Positions 27,301-35,437 of a DNA stretch of 64,000 bases are shown here, one piece after another (within the stretch, counting starts at the first letter, position 1; each line of letters opens with the position of its first letter). The translations under genes and the position numbers were made by a program. Under the pieces are notes generated by a model. That model ran no database searches. It was not told the DNA's origin and saw only the letters and a list, made by a program, of their open reading frames with translations. Origin of the DNA: Bin16 sp965206315 (lineage in GTDB: Bacteria > Chloroflexota > Dehalococcoidia > Lucifugimonadales > Australimonadaceae); the NCBI GenBank assembly GCA_965206315.1, contig OZ242210.1, positions 248,001 to 312,000 of the forward strand. Reading direction: 5' to 3'.

Positions 27301-29625
27301 GACGCCGCCTCCTTCACCATCGTGACGAGGACAGGTCAGATACGGGTCGGGTCGGGCGTGACGCTGGACTATGAGACGAAGTCCACCTACCGCGTCACCG
27401 TGGAGGTGCACGACGGCAGGGACGGCTCCGGCGTCACGTCGACCGCCATCGACGACACGCAGGACGTGACGATAACGGTGGAGAACCTCGAAGAGCCGGG
27501 GACCGTCACCCTCTCTTCCGAGACGGCCACCATCCAGGCAAGGGTCCCGGTGACGGCCACGCTGGAGGACGACGACGGGGTCATCGGCTCCGTCAGCTGG
27601 CAGTGGGCGCGCTCTCGCAGCAGTACGTCGGGATGGGCCAACATCGCGGGGGCGACGTCCGACACGTTCACGCCGGCGGACACCGACGTCGGCGGCTACA
27701 TCCGCGCGACCGCCAGCTACAACGACGGCGAAGACTCGGGCAAGACGGCTGTCAGGGTGTCGCCGCGCGTGGGACAGCCGCCGCCGGTGAACTCGGCCCC
27801 GGCGTTCCCGGCGACGGAGAACGGCAGGCGGGAGATCCCGGAGGACGCCACCGGCGGCACGGCCGTTGGCGACCCCGTGGCGGCAACGGACTTCAACGAC
27901 GACCCGCTGACGTACACGTTGAGCGGGGCGGACGCGGCGCTCTTCACCGTCGGCGCGAGCGATGGGCAACTGCGGGTTGCCACCGGCGCGCAACTGGACT
28001 TCGAAACCAGGCGCACCCTGCGGGTCACGGTGGAGGTCACCGACGGCGCGAACTCGCTGGGCGACCCCGACATGGACGCCATCGACGACCGGCAGAACAT
28101 GATCATCACGCTGACGGATGTGAACGAAGCGCCCGTCGTTACCGGCGACGAGACGCCGTCATTCCAGGAGAACTCCAACCGGGCGGTCGCGACCTACACC
28201 GGCACGGACCCGGAGCGCGACGTGCTCACCTGGTCGGTCAGCGACACCACCAACTTCTGGATCTCCGAGCGGGGCCAGCTCTACTTCCGCACGCCCCCCA
28301 GCTACGAGGACCGGACCTCCTACCCGGTGACCATCACCGCCACGGACGACGACCCGGACAACCCCCTCTCCGGCTCCCTCTCCGTGACCGTAACGGTGAC
28401 AGATGTTGAGGAAGAGGGCGTGGTCGCCATCACCCCGTCACGAGGCTGGGTGGACGCGAACACGCGGTTCAGCGCCAGCCTGACCGACGACGACGGCAGC
28501 ATAAGCAGCGAGTCCTGGCAGTGGGCGCGGTCGCGTAGCCGCGGGGGCGGATGGACAGACATCGATGGCGCAACGTCCAGCAGCTACACGGTTGGCGCGG
28601 ACGACGCCGACCAGTACCTGCGTGCGAGCGTCTCCTACGAGGACGCCCGCGGCAGCAACAAGACGGCTTCCGCCGTGCTCGCTTCGGCCATCGGCGCTAC
28701 GAGGTCTGCAACGAACACTGCGCCTGAGTTCTCGGAGGACGATGACACAACGACACCGGGCCGCACGGCCACCCGCAGCGTCTCCGCGGGAACAACGGCG
28801 GGCCGTAACGTCGGCTCGCCCGTGCGGGCGACCGACACCGACCCTGGCGACGTACTCACGTATCTGCTCAGCGGCCCGGATGCCGGCACCTTCGACATCG
28901 ACCCGGCCACCGGGCAGATCAAGACGAAGGACGTCCTCGAACGCGACCCGGAAGGGGACAACACCTACGAGGTCACCGTCGACGTCCACGACGGCTTCGA
29001 CGCCGGCTACAACGAGTCCACCGCCCCGGACGACACCATCGACGTGACGATAACGGTGACCGCCGCTCCCACGGTACGGCGGCCGCCACCCCCCGGCGGT
29101 TCCACCGGCGGCGGGGGCGGTGGTGGCGGAGGAGGAGGCACCTTCACCCGCGTCATCCCTCCGCCCGTGTTCAGCGAAGGGTTCCAGGCCTCGCGCAGCG
29201 TGCCCGAGAACGCGCAGCCCGGGGATGCTATCGGCGATCCGGTATCGGCGCGAGACAACCAGGGTGAGGCGGTGACGTACAGCCTGTCGGGCGCCGACGC
29301 CGCCCTGTTCACCATCGATGCGCAGACCGGACAGATCAGCATCGCCGAGGAAGCGGTCTTCGACTTCGAGGGCGAGCAGAACACGTACGAGGTCACCGTG
29401 GTGGCGCAGAACGCCAGCGGCGCGTCGGCCAGCATACGGGTCGTCATCCGCATCACCGACGTGGCCTTGGCGGGCGTCGCCAACGACTACGACGCCAACG
29501 GCAACGAGCGGATCGACCTCGACGAGGCCATCGCGGCGGTCAACGACTTCAACGCGGGCACGCTCACCCGCGAGCAGGCGACGGAGGTCGTCAAGATCTA
29601 CTTCGCCGGGGGAAGCGCGTCGTGA
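21382..29625 (+). CDS. Giant secreted cadherin-repeat protein with dockerin-like C-terminus
   Basis: This 2747-residue protein has a Sec signal (1-36, cleavage ARA-Q). A SwmB-type beta domain follows (about 37-137), then about 17 cadherin-like repeats with DxNE-type borders (VNE, NDLNE, DVNE). Six Ig-like modules carrying a W-QW core (for example VSWQWARS) and the TASYTDPxGSGKSA motif are interspersed. A Pro/Gly linker of about 30 residues (bases 29080-29150) precedes the last cadherin repeat. The final 47 residues hold an EF-hand/dockerin-like segment (DYDANGNERIDLDEAIAAV). Many Asp/Asn motifs predict calcium-dependent rigidity. There is no membrane anchor; the next gene overlaps by 4 bases and has one. 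A Shine-Dalgarno GAGGGA supports ATG 21382. Likely role: surface adhesin or matrix protein. Confidence 0.85.
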   Translation: MHATRPARFFRPLMSTAALAFLAALIVLCVPQARAQFDNTAPLLLAANVDGTSLVLIYNELLNESSTPAASDYTVDIGGTDYTPSSVAVLGAEVALTLSTGAASGDTVTLDYTVGSNPVEDPAGNDAQALTSWSVTNHTGATNDRPEFSSETITLTVDENTPSLTAFGDPVAATDDDTGDTLTYELHSTVVPTFFIDTSTGQISVFGNLDFETTSTYVAPMYVRDSKTPAGDADSAWDDSIKVTISVNDLNEEPTITGDTAPDVDENTTTVGTYTVSDPDPADTHTWSIDSDTSVEENQDGALFQIGPTSGVLSFINAPDYETPGSATTPASNTYQVTIKVTDSGSPAMSDTFDVVVDVTNVNEAPSITSTGSSHTSISKPEGTGPSDPLATYAADDPEDDTLTWSLSGPDELDFTINSSTGVLRFQALTDYEDPRDAGTNNVYNVTVEVKDTDGSAVDDSINVVVMITNIDEAGTVTLPSTITAGQAVTATLTDHDGTPSNVTWQWSRSDTAGGTFTPISGATSNPYTPVAADVGKYLKATASYTDPHGSGKSATSAASSQVAVGNRDPSFSSMTATRSVPENSTTGTNVGAEVSATDLDNDTLHYWLTGTDASSFDIVSTSGQIRTKSGITYNYESKSSYTMTVNVRDNKDEAGDANTVTDDTIDVTISLSNVDEPGTVTIMGTEAGGETLTASVTDIDGTPTSVSWQWARGNSASGPFTNITSNGNSASYTTVAADVNKFLRATASYTDPQGSGKSANAVTGQIGASNVEPSFSSMTATRSVAENSGSGVNVGAVVSATGGDSDPLHYTLSGTDASSFTIVSTSGQIRTTSTGYNYESKSSYSVTVNVSDSKDAAGNDDSNSVDDSITVTINLLDVNEQPAISTPQTAISVAENQTSVLTYMATDVDNENNEAHDSANTLTWSVESADDGGFFEIGSSSGVLTFKNAPNFEDKQDAGGDNVYNVTVTVTDNGIDGARGASNHLSISKSLAVTVTDVNETPTLTTAPATATFDENATGVVATYVATDPDATTGTMSWDLQGNDAGDFNITSNVNGTATLTFKSPPDYEMPDDTGGNNVYDVTVRVRDNGSPRLEDTQAVAITVNDLNETPVVAGNAGPSFAEIEFDHTATASELVVGTYTATDDDNADNAGLQTITFDVSGTDAAHFTINANTGVLSFSIEPDFENPADLADSNMMGASDNMYEIVVEADDGAGQSNSVGTFNVTVTVTNINETPEVPAGVPDEDFAEIEWDADSADLDVMTYIPRDEETTTLTALSWSLAGTDAADFQITENSTTGHGTLSFRDRPNFEDPTDRVNTAESHAAGDNMYQIIVKISDGPNTRDYPLAVTVTNVNETPGFTQLSTGRHADEIEYDSGTTASDLSTIPATVANQAYWYRFEARDEEGDDIIWTITGPDAADFVIVEDPTFVMTADADESAIARWNIVPDFEDPMGSSTDVGANGYVFTVNASDGTNTAMHEVFIRIFDVNEQPEFTGTVETAIALDEHDATLDMAFQEPPYAFPTIATYTGRDEEGGVTWSLTGTDAGDFEIDSGGNVVFKETPSFEDPKDSGGDNVYNFNVVATDILSKTNRRTATQPVTVTVRDIEETGVIMVDNLDPVVGDTITFTLSDPDGGIDVSQTNISWTLRARESGVWQPITIGPTASTTLTYTVDEDDAGKPLRAEVSYFDRRSEDRVFANRKELTSGETSSVEADPLPNVKPRFRSGSSQAIDEGPAGRVLSERITATDRDNDNLTFGIQAGQDSALFEIDASSGQITAVGALDFETAGSEGLLFFTATLHDGKGLDANDMVINDDSIDVTTVVSVRVIDLEEDGVVTLSAQEPDVGVLLTATLADGDGGVTGASWQWAWSDDGRTGWTPISGATNRSYTPTEDDGDRYLRARVEYTDRRGGGKSAEGITNPVPTTNRRPLFPATENGQRTVDENSRAGTNIGAPVAAEDPERNTLTYTLTGTDAASFTIVTRTGQIRVGSGVTLDYETKSTYRVTVEVHDGRDGSGVTSTAIDDTQDVTITVENLEEPGTVTLSSETATIQARVPVTATLEDDDGVIGSVSWQWARSRSSTSGWANIAGATSDTFTPADTDVGGYIRATASYNDGEDSGKTAVRVSPRVGQPPPVNSAPAFPATENGRREIPEDATGGTAVGDPVAATDFNDDPLTYTLSGADAALFTVGASDGQLRVATGAQLDFETRRTLRVTVEVTDGANSLGDPDMDAIDDRQNMIITLTDVNEAPVVTGDETPSFQENSNRAVATYTGTDPERDVLTWSVSDTTNFWISERGQLYFRTPPSYEDRTSYPVTITATDDDPDNPLSGSLSVTVTVTDVEEEGVVAITPSRGWVDANTRFSASLTDDDGSISSESWQWARSRSRGGGWTDIDGATSSSYTVGADDADQYLRASVSYEDARGSNKTASAVLASAIGATRSATNTAPEFSEDDDTTTPGRTATRSVSAGTTAGRNVGSPVRATDTDPGDVLTYLLSGPDAGTFDIDPATGQIKTKDVLERDPEGDNTYEVTVDVHDGFDAGYNESTAPDDTIDVTITVTAAPTVRRPPPPGGSTGGGGGGGGGGGTFTRVIPPPVFSEGFQASRSVPENAQPGDAIGDPVSARDNQGEAVTYSLSGADAALFTIDAQTGQISIAEEAVFDFEGEQNTYEVTVVAQNASGASASIRVVIRITDVALAGVANDYDANGNERIDLDEAIAAVNDFNAGTLTREQATEVVKIYFAGGSAS

Positions 29626-30413
29626 TCAGGAGCGTTCAACTGTTGTGCCTGCTGCTGCTCATGGTGGGCGCGGTCCTGATAGCGGCCCTCCTCCTGACAG
29701 GTAGCGTGGGGGCGTCCGGGCACAGCGCCACGCGATCGTTCGCCTCCCCCTCGGTCGCTCCGGGTGGTCAGATCGAGGTGACCATCACAGCCCGGAACTA
29801 CGGGGCCTTCGCCCAGGTTGTGGAGACGCTTCCGGGTGGGTTCACGTTCGCTGGCTCCAGCCTCCCCGACGCTGCCGTGGAGGCGAAGCTGGATGCAATC
29901 ACGTTCACGCTGTTGGGGGAGGAGCAGTTCACCTACACGGTGCAGGCGCCTGCCGTCGAGGCGGAGTTCACCTTCTCCGGCGTCGTGCGAGACCAGCACA
30001 AGGTCGAACACGAGGTCGGAGGCGACACCAGCCTGCGGGTCGGGCCACCATCCACGCCAGTCCCCACGCCCGACCCGCAGGCCTCGCCGACGGCCGAACC
30101 AACCCCCACGGCAACCCCCATGCCGACGCCTGTTCCAACCGCCACACCGGCCCCGACTGCGACGCCGCGTCCGATGGCCACTCCCAGACAGGAGCCAACA
30201 GCAACACCTGTGCCGGAGCCCACGGCAACACCTGTGCCGGAGCCCACCGCCACGCCTACGCCCAGACCCCCGGCGCCTCCGACGATGACCCCGGTTCCGG
30301 TTGTGCCAACGCCTCAGGAAGAAGGCGGCATTCCCCCGTGGGTATGGGTCCTGCCGCTCTTCTTTATTGTGCTGGTCCTCGTCAGCATCGGATACGCGCG
30401 CAGGCGGCGTTAG
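29622..30413 (+). CDS. Membrane-anchored Pro/Thr-stalk surface protein, partner of the giant cadherin protein
   Basis: This 263-residue protein has a signal peptide (about 1-32). One beta domain (about 35-140) contains SPSVAPGGQIEVTITARNYGAF, and a 90-residue Pro/Thr stalk with PTATPVPEP repeats follows. It ends in a transmembrane helix (about 238-258) and an RRR stop. GTG 29622 overlaps the TGA of the giant gene, so translation is coupled. The beta domain may hold the dockerin-like tail of the giant protein at the membrane; this is inferred from order and topology. No sortase motif is seen. Confidence 0.75.
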   Translation: MIRSVQLLCLLLLMVGAVLIAALLLTGSVGASGHSATRSFASPSVAPGGQIEVTITARNYGAFAQVVETLPGGFTFAGSSLPDAAVEAKLDAITFTLLGEEQFTYTVQAPAVEAEFTFSGVVRDQHKVEHEVGGDTSLRVGPPSTPVPTPDPQASPTAEPTPTATPMPTPVPTATPAPTATPRPMATPRQEPTATPVPEPTATPVPEPTATPTPRPPAPPTMTPVPVVPTPQEEGGIPPWVWVLPLFFIVLVLVSIGYARRRR

Positions 30414-30418
30414 AGCCT

Positions 30419-30437
30419 GCAGGCGGGCCTTGCCTGC
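30419..30437. terminator. Hairpin between convergent genes
   Basis: GCAGGC, a 7-base loop and GCCTGC lie just after the stalk-protein stop and before the end of the amidohydrolase on the other strand. There is no T-run, so termination is only possible. Confidence 0.3.
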
Positions 30438-30461
30438 TCCCTTCCGAGCGGCCGTAGCCTT

Positions 30462-31458
30462 CTACGAGAACCGCTGGCCGTACACGCTCCGGGCGTTGCC
30501 TTCGTAGATGGCGCCCCGGTCCTCGTCCGAAAGGAAATCGATGTCGTCGATGTAGGGCTTCGTGTTGTCGTACCACTCACCGGTGCGCGGGTTATCGGCC
30601 GACCCCGCGCCCGGACGCTCCGTGCCGAACAGGCAGCGGTCCGTCCCCACGATCTTGAACAGCAGCTCCAGCGACTCCTGGTTGTAGAGGCAGGTGTCAT
30701 AGTAGAGGTTGCGCACGTGGCGGTCGAACGTCTCCTCCCCGTTCGCGCCGCGCATCCGGGCCCGCCAGCGCCCCGATCTGGTAGGGGATCGAGCCGCCGC
30801 CGTGGCTCATGATGATCTTGAGTCCCGGGAAGTCGTCGAATACCGTGGACTTCGCGAGCGACAGGATGGCGATGCTCTCCTCCGTGATGAAGTGGTTGTG
30901 GAACGACTCGCGCAGGTCTTTGCAGCTTGCCGGATGGATCAGCGCCGGTATGTCCTCCTTCTCCATCTTCTCGTAGAGCGGGTACCAGTACTCTTCGCCC
31001 ATCGTCGGCGTCGTGTGCTGGCCCTCGCTCGGGTCCGGGTTGATCATGATGCCGATGAACCCGAGGTCGTTGATGCAGCGGTCGATCTCCTCGAACGTAT
31101 CGGTCACGGGCGCTCCGTCGCACTGCGGCAGGCCCGCGACGCCCCTGAACCGATCAGGTTCGTTCTGCACGGCCAGCGCGATCGCGTTGTTGTTCGCCTC
31201 GCAGAACCAGTGCACGATCTTGTCGGGCTTCTCCGAGTGCATCAGCGAGTACGGGCGCGGGGAGATGAAGGCCATATCCGTCCCCACGTCGTCCAACAGC
31301 TGGGAATGCGTCTTCCCCGCCGTCTTCCAGCTCGCCACGGTCTCCGCCGTAACGCCCGGATGCCCCTTGCCGTGGAACCCGCGCCCATTGATGAGGAACG
31401 CCTGGTACTGACCGATCTGCGACCCCGTAACCAGATGCTGGTGCGCGTCGATGATCAT
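30462..31458 (-). pseudogene. LigJ-like amidohydrolase with a single-base frameshift
   Basis: Two frames together encode one amidohydrolase-2 enzyme of about 331 residues, similar to 4-oxalomesaconate hydratase and related decarboxylases. The N-terminal part (31458 to about 30775) has the metal motif DAHQH and ends SHGGGSIPYQIG. The C-terminal part (from about 30770) continues RNLYYDTCLYNQ, LFGTERPGAGSADNPRTG and YEGNARSVYGQRF. Removing one G from the GGGG run (CCCC at 30771-30774) restores IGRWRARMRGANGEET. This is either a real frameshift or a sequencing error. GGAGG lies upstream of the ATG pair at 31461/31458. Confidence 0.8.
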
Positions 31459-31606
31459 CATCGCCTCCCCTGCGCGTAGTGGCCGCATCATCCGCGCAAC
31501 AGCGCTCCGGTGCAACCTGCCCGGCGCGCTCCCCGGGTGGAACCTGCTCCTTATGGAGACTAGACTCAGCCACAGCCCTTGTGAGACTTAGAGGAGGCGC
31601 GGAAGC

Positions 31607-32992
31607 ATGACCGATCCAGTCGTTGAACGTCTCGCCGGTTACGCAGCCGGCATCAGGTACGACGACCTGCCCGGCGAGGTCGTGCACCAGGTCAAGCGGC
31701 TCGTGATCGATTCGATGGGTTGCGGGCTGGCAGCGAGCGACGCCGTCCCGGTGCGCGCGGCACGAGACCTGGCGCTCGGAGTGCGCGGTTCATCACCTGC
31801 CACGCTGCTGGGGACCAACGAGACCACCACGCCGGACATGGCCGCTTTCGTGAACGGCGCCATGGTGCGCTACCTGGACTTCAACGACTCCTACAACGGC
31901 AAGGACATCGCCCACCCCTCCGACAACATCCCCGCAGTGCTGGCTGCGGCCGAGGCGCACGGAGCGTCGGGCCGGGAGCTCATCGCGGCTGTGGCACTCG
32001 CCTACGAGGTGCAGGCCGCATGGGCGGACAGCTTCCACCTCGCCTCAGGCGGCGCCTGGGACCAGGCCGCCTATGCCGCCATCTCCGCGCCGCTCGGAGC
32101 GGGCAGCGTGATCGGCCTCACGGAGGAACAGCTCGCGGAAGCGCTCCGCATCTCCGTGGTCAGCAGCATGACGCTCGGCGAGGCCCGTCGCGGGACCATC
32201 TCCCACTGGAAGGCGGCTGCCGTCCCGAACGCGGGCAGGAACGGCGTCTTTGCTGCCATGCTCGCGCGGCGCGGGATGACGGGGCCGCCGGAGGTGTTCT
32301 CCGGTTCGCACGGGTTCTTCGCCGGCGTGACGAGCAGCCCCGTCGAGCTTGCCCTGCTGGCGGGCGAAGGCGGCAACGACCGCCCGTTCCGGCTCATGGA
32401 GTCGCGCTTCAAGCGGTTCCCGGCGGGCTTCGTCTCCCAGACAGCGATAGAGGGTGCGATGGAGGCGCGGGAGGCACTGAGCATCGTCGACGTGGCCGAC
32501 GTCGAGCACGTCCACATCCGCACGTTCGAGAGCGGCAAGCGCATCATGGCGGGCGACCCCACGCGCTGGCGCCCGGAGACGCGCGAGACCGCCGACCACA
32601 GCATCCCCTTCGTCGTTGCCTGCGCCCTCCGGTTCGGCACGGTCGAACCCGCGCACTTCGAGGACGACGTCCTGCGCGACCCGGCGTTGCTGGGCCTGAT
32701 GCAGCGTATCGAAGTCGTGCAGGACCCGGAATGTGACGCGGCCTGGCCGGAGGCCATCCTCAACATCCTCACGGTCCGTACCTCGGACGGTCGCCAGCAC
32801 ACGGCGTCCGTCCCCTACTACACCGGGCACTTCAAGAAGCCCATGACTGACACCGACGTCGAGGACAAGTTCAGGCGGCTTACGACCGGCCTGCTCGACG
32901 AGTCCCGCCAGCAGGCAGCCCTGGACCGCCTCTGGCATCTCGACGAGCAGACCGACCTCGGCCAGGTCATGGCAGCGATGGCTATCGCGTAG
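31607..32992 (+). CDS. MmgE/PrpD family protein
   Basis: This 461-residue protein belongs to the 2-methylcitrate dehydratase / aconitate decarboxylase family. The all-helical N-terminal domain carries the typical MVRYLDFNDSYNGKDIAHPSD-region signature (DFND, HPSD). The C-terminal lid domain contains RFKRFPAGF-type and TADHSIPFVVA segments. A strong GAGGAGG lies upstream of ATG 31607. The substrate cannot be told from sequence; many homologues sit in peripheral catabolic clusters. It runs 49 bases ahead of selD but is probably a separate transcript, since selD has its own -10 element. Confidence 0.85.
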   Translation: MTDPVVERLAGYAAGIRYDDLPGEVVHQVKRLVIDSMGCGLAASDAVPVRAARDLALGVRGSSPATLLGTNETTTPDMAAFVNGAMVRYLDFNDSYNGKDIAHPSDNIPAVLAAAEAHGASGRELIAAVALAYEVQAAWADSFHLASGGAWDQAAYAAISAPLGAGSVIGLTEEQLAEALRISVVSSMTLGEARRGTISHWKAAAVPNAGRNGVFAAMLARRGMTGPPEVFSGSHGFFAGVTSSPVELALLAGEGGNDRPFRLMESRFKRFPAGFVSQTAIEGAMEAREALSIVDVADVEHVHIRTFESGKRIMAGDPTRWRPETRETADHSIPFVVACALRFGTVEPAHFEDDVLRDPALLGLMQRIEVVQDPECDAAWPEAILNILTVRTSDGRQHTASVPYYTGHFKKPMTDTDVEDKFRRLTTGLLDESRQQAALDRLWHLDEQTDLGQVMAAMAIA

Positions 32993-33029
32993 GCATCGCC
33001 GGGCACAGCACTTCGTAGCGCCGAGCGTC

Positions 33030-33035
33030 TATAAT
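33030..33035 (+). promoter_or_regulatory. Putative leaderless -10 element of selD
   Basis: A perfect TATAAT is followed by six C residues and ATG 33042. No Shine-Dalgarno is present, and the -35 is poor. Confidence 0.5.
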
Positions 33036-33041
33036 CCCCCC

Positions 33042-34091
33042 ATGACGCAGCAAGAAGTCCGCCTCACCAGTCTGGCCACCTGCGCGGGTTGAGCCGGTAA
33101 GTTCAGCCCTGAGGACCTCGGCGAGGTCCTGAGCCACCTCCCTCACGTGCAGCACGACGACCTGCTCGTGGGGTTCGACACGAGCGACGACGCCGCCGTC
33201 TACCGCCTGACGGACGACCTCGCGGTCGTGCAGACGATCGACTTCTTCCCGCCGATCGTCGACGACCCGTACGACTTCGGCGCGATCGCCGCGGTGAACG
33301 CGCTGAGTGACGTCTACGCCATGGGCGGGACGCCCCTGCTTGCGCTCAACATCGTCTGCTTCCCGGAGGACCTGCCGAAGGAGGTGCTCGGGCGCATGCT
33401 GCTCGGCGGGATGGACGTCGCGAAGGAGGCCGGCATCGTCATCGCCGGCGGTCACACGGTGAAGGACAGGGAGCCTAAGTACGGGCTGTCGGTCACCGGC
33501 ATCGTGCGGCCTGACAGCATCGTCACGAACGCCGCCGCAGCCGTCGGCGACGACCTCGTGCTGACGAAGCCGCTCGGCTCAGGAATCATCACGACCGCGG
33601 CCAAGGCAGGGGTAACGGACGACGCCATCCTCGCGGGCGCTGTGGCGACGATGCGCCAGCTGAACCGCGCGGGCGGCGAGGCGATGGTGGAAGCCGGGGT
33701 GAAGTCCGCCACGGACATCACCGGCTTCGGGCTGGCGGGGCACATGCTCGGCATGCTGAAGGCGAGCGGGACCGCCGCGAAGGTCCGCTTCCCGGACGTG
33801 CCGCTCCTGCCCGGTGTGCGGGAGTTGGCCGAGCGCGGCGTCGTTCCGGGCGGAACGCGCAACAACCTCGACGCCTTCGATCCCGACATCGCCTGGGGCG
33901 ACGGCATCACGGATGAGGAGAAGCTCATCTTCTGCGATGCCCAGACGTCGGGCGGCCTGCTCATTGCCGTGCCGCACGCTTCGACGCAGGTGGTGCTGGA
34001 CGGTCTCGCCCGGCGTGGCGTTACGGGAGCAGTGATCGGTCGAGTCGTCGCTGCGGAAGACGCCGCCAACACGATCGAGGTCTCAGCGTAG
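33042..34091 (+). CDS. selD: Selenophosphate synthetase containing selenocysteine (UGA at codon 17); SenC role
   Basis: This 349-residue enzyme makes selenophosphate from selenide and ATP. The real start is ATG 33042. The frame passes through TGA at 33090-33092, which is read as Sec17, giving CAGUAGK with Cys14, Sec17 and Lys20. This matches the catalytic Cys17/Lys20 pair of E. coli SelD. Downstream, ATP-binding and glycine-rich segments are normal (DDAAVYRL, DFFPPIVDDPYDFGAIAAVNALSDVYAMGG, IAGGHTV). Reading TGA as a stop would remove the active-site N-terminus. It is followed by senA (18 bases) and senB, so it probably serves as SenC of selenoneine synthesis as well as general SelD. Confidence 0.93.
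33113..33129 (+). promoter_or_regulatory. Candidate bacterial SECIS hairpin for Sec17 of SelD
   Basis: GGACCTC-GGC-GAGGTCC is a perfect 7-bp stem with a GGC loop. The loop begins 28 bases after the UGA. Bacterial SECIS elements lie inside the coding sequence just after UGA, with a G among the first loop bases. This hairpin fits that rule. Confidence 0.65.
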
Positions 34092-34109
34092 CGTGGAGCG
34101 CCCGTCGCC

Positions 34110-35420
34110 ATGAGCGCGTACGACCTGCCCCCCGCGCCCTCGCGCAGGACCGACGACCTCGTCGCTGAGGCATTGGACTCGATCGAGATGGTGCTCGCCC
34201 TGACCGCCGACCTCGACGCCCGCCAGCAGCAGGGACCCATGATCCAGATCGTGAACCCGGCGCTGTGGGAGGTCGGTCACGTGGGGTGGTTCTTCGAGAA
34301 ATGGACGCTCCGCAACCTCTACGAGACGCAGAGCATGGTGCCCCACTCCGACGCGCTCTACGACTCGGCGGCCATCGCGCACGACACCCGCTGGCGGCTG
34401 AGCTTCCCGACGTGGGAGGAGACGCGGGCGTTCGCACTGAAGGTCGCCCGAGATGCGACCGGCCGCCTCGGGCCGGGCGCACCGGACGCGTTGGAGCAGT
34501 ACTTCATCCAACTCGCGACGATCCACACGGACATGCATGCCGAGGCGTTCACGTACACGCGACAGACGCTCGGCTTTCCCGAGCCTGCGCTGCCATCGAC
34601 GGCGACCCCCTCGCCGCAACTCGATTTCGAGCCGCACGACGTCGCCATCCCCGGAGGGACGTTCACGCTGGGCGCGGTCGAGGGCGAGCTGCCGTTCGTC
34701 TTCGACAACGAGAAGTGGGGGCACGAGGTCCACGTGGAACCGTTCGCGATAGCGGCCACCGCGGTGAGCAACGGCGAGTTCCTGCGCTTTGTCGAGTCCG
34801 GCGGCTACCGCGACCGTTCGTGCTGGACGGACGAGGGCTGGTGGTGGAGGCAGGCGCTCGGTGCTGAGCATCCCGTCTACTGGCGCAGGGAGAGCGACGG
34901 CCGATGGCTGGTGCGGCGCTACGACGCCTGGGTACCGATCGACCCGCACGCCGCCATCATCCACGTCAATTGGCACGAAGCGAGCGCGTACTGCGCCTGG
35001 GCCGGGAGGCGATTGCCGACGGAACCCGAGTGGGAGCTGGCGGCGGCGGGCGGCGCGGACGGCGCTCCGAAACGCCGCTACCCGTGGGGCGACGAGCCGC
35101 CGACGCCCGAGCGCGCGAACCTCGACTTCCGGGGCCGGGGCACCGTCGACGTGCGCGCATTCCCCGCGGGAGACACGCCGGTCGGCTGTCGTCAGATGGT
35201 GGGCAACGCCTGGGAGTGGACCGCAACGGAGTTCGGGCCGTACCCGGGTTTCGTCGCCGACCCCTACAAGGAGTACTCCGAGCCGTGGTTCAGCGGTCAC
35301 AAGGTGCTTCGGGGGGGAGCGTGGAGCACGCGCAGCCGCCTGATCCGCAATACCTGGCGCAATTTCTACCTGCCCGACCGGCGCGACGTGATGTGCGGTT
35401 TCCGCACCTGCGCGGTCTGA
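34110..35420 (+). CDS. senA: Selenoneine synthase SenA (EgtB-related non-haem iron enzyme)
   Basis: This 436-residue enzyme is predicted to join hercynine with a selenosugar, oxidatively, to form selenoneine. The N-terminal DinB-like domain carries the iron ligands: His57 (VGHVGWFFE) and His139/His143 in IHTDMHAE (HxxxHxE). The C-terminal FGE-sulfatase-like domain (about 205-435) has FDNEKWGHEV, VNWHEASAYCAWAGRRLPTE and GNAWEWT. Sequence alone could be called EgtB. The adjacent senB and selD, and the absence of egtA/egtC/egtE, favour SenA. It lies 18 bases after selD. Confidence 0.87.
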   Translation: MSAYDLPPAPSRRTDDLVAEALDSIEMVLALTADLDARQQQGPMIQIVNPALWEVGHVGWFFEKWTLRNLYETQSMVPHSDALYDSAAIAHDTRWRLSFPTWEETRAFALKVARDATGRLGPGAPDALEQYFIQLATIHTDMHAEAFTYTRQTLGFPEPALPSTATPSPQLDFEPHDVAIPGGTFTLGAVEGELPFVFDNEKWGHEVHVEPFAIAATAVSNGEFLRFVESGGYRDRSCWTDEGWWWRQALGAEHPVYWRRESDGRWLVRRYDAWVPIDPHAAIIHVNWHEASAYCAWAGRRLPTEPEWELAAAGGADGAPKRRYPWGDEPPTPERANLDFRGRGTVDVRAFPAGDTPVGCRQMVGNAWEWTATEFGPYPGFVADPYKEYSEPWFSGHKVLRGGAWSTRSRLIRNTWRNFYLPDRRDVMCGFRTCAV

Positions 35421-35437
35421 CCCGGAGGTAAACGCTC

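Noticed and set aside
25750..27993. 747-codon frame on the minus strand inside the cadherin gene
   Set aside because: The sense-strand protein has clear repeated domains; the antisense product is a low-complexity Arg/Val/Gly shadow.
34110..35420. Annotation as ergothioneine synthase EgtB
   Set aside because: The family is close, but the senB and selD neighbours and the lack of egtA/egtC/egtE in the window favour SenA.
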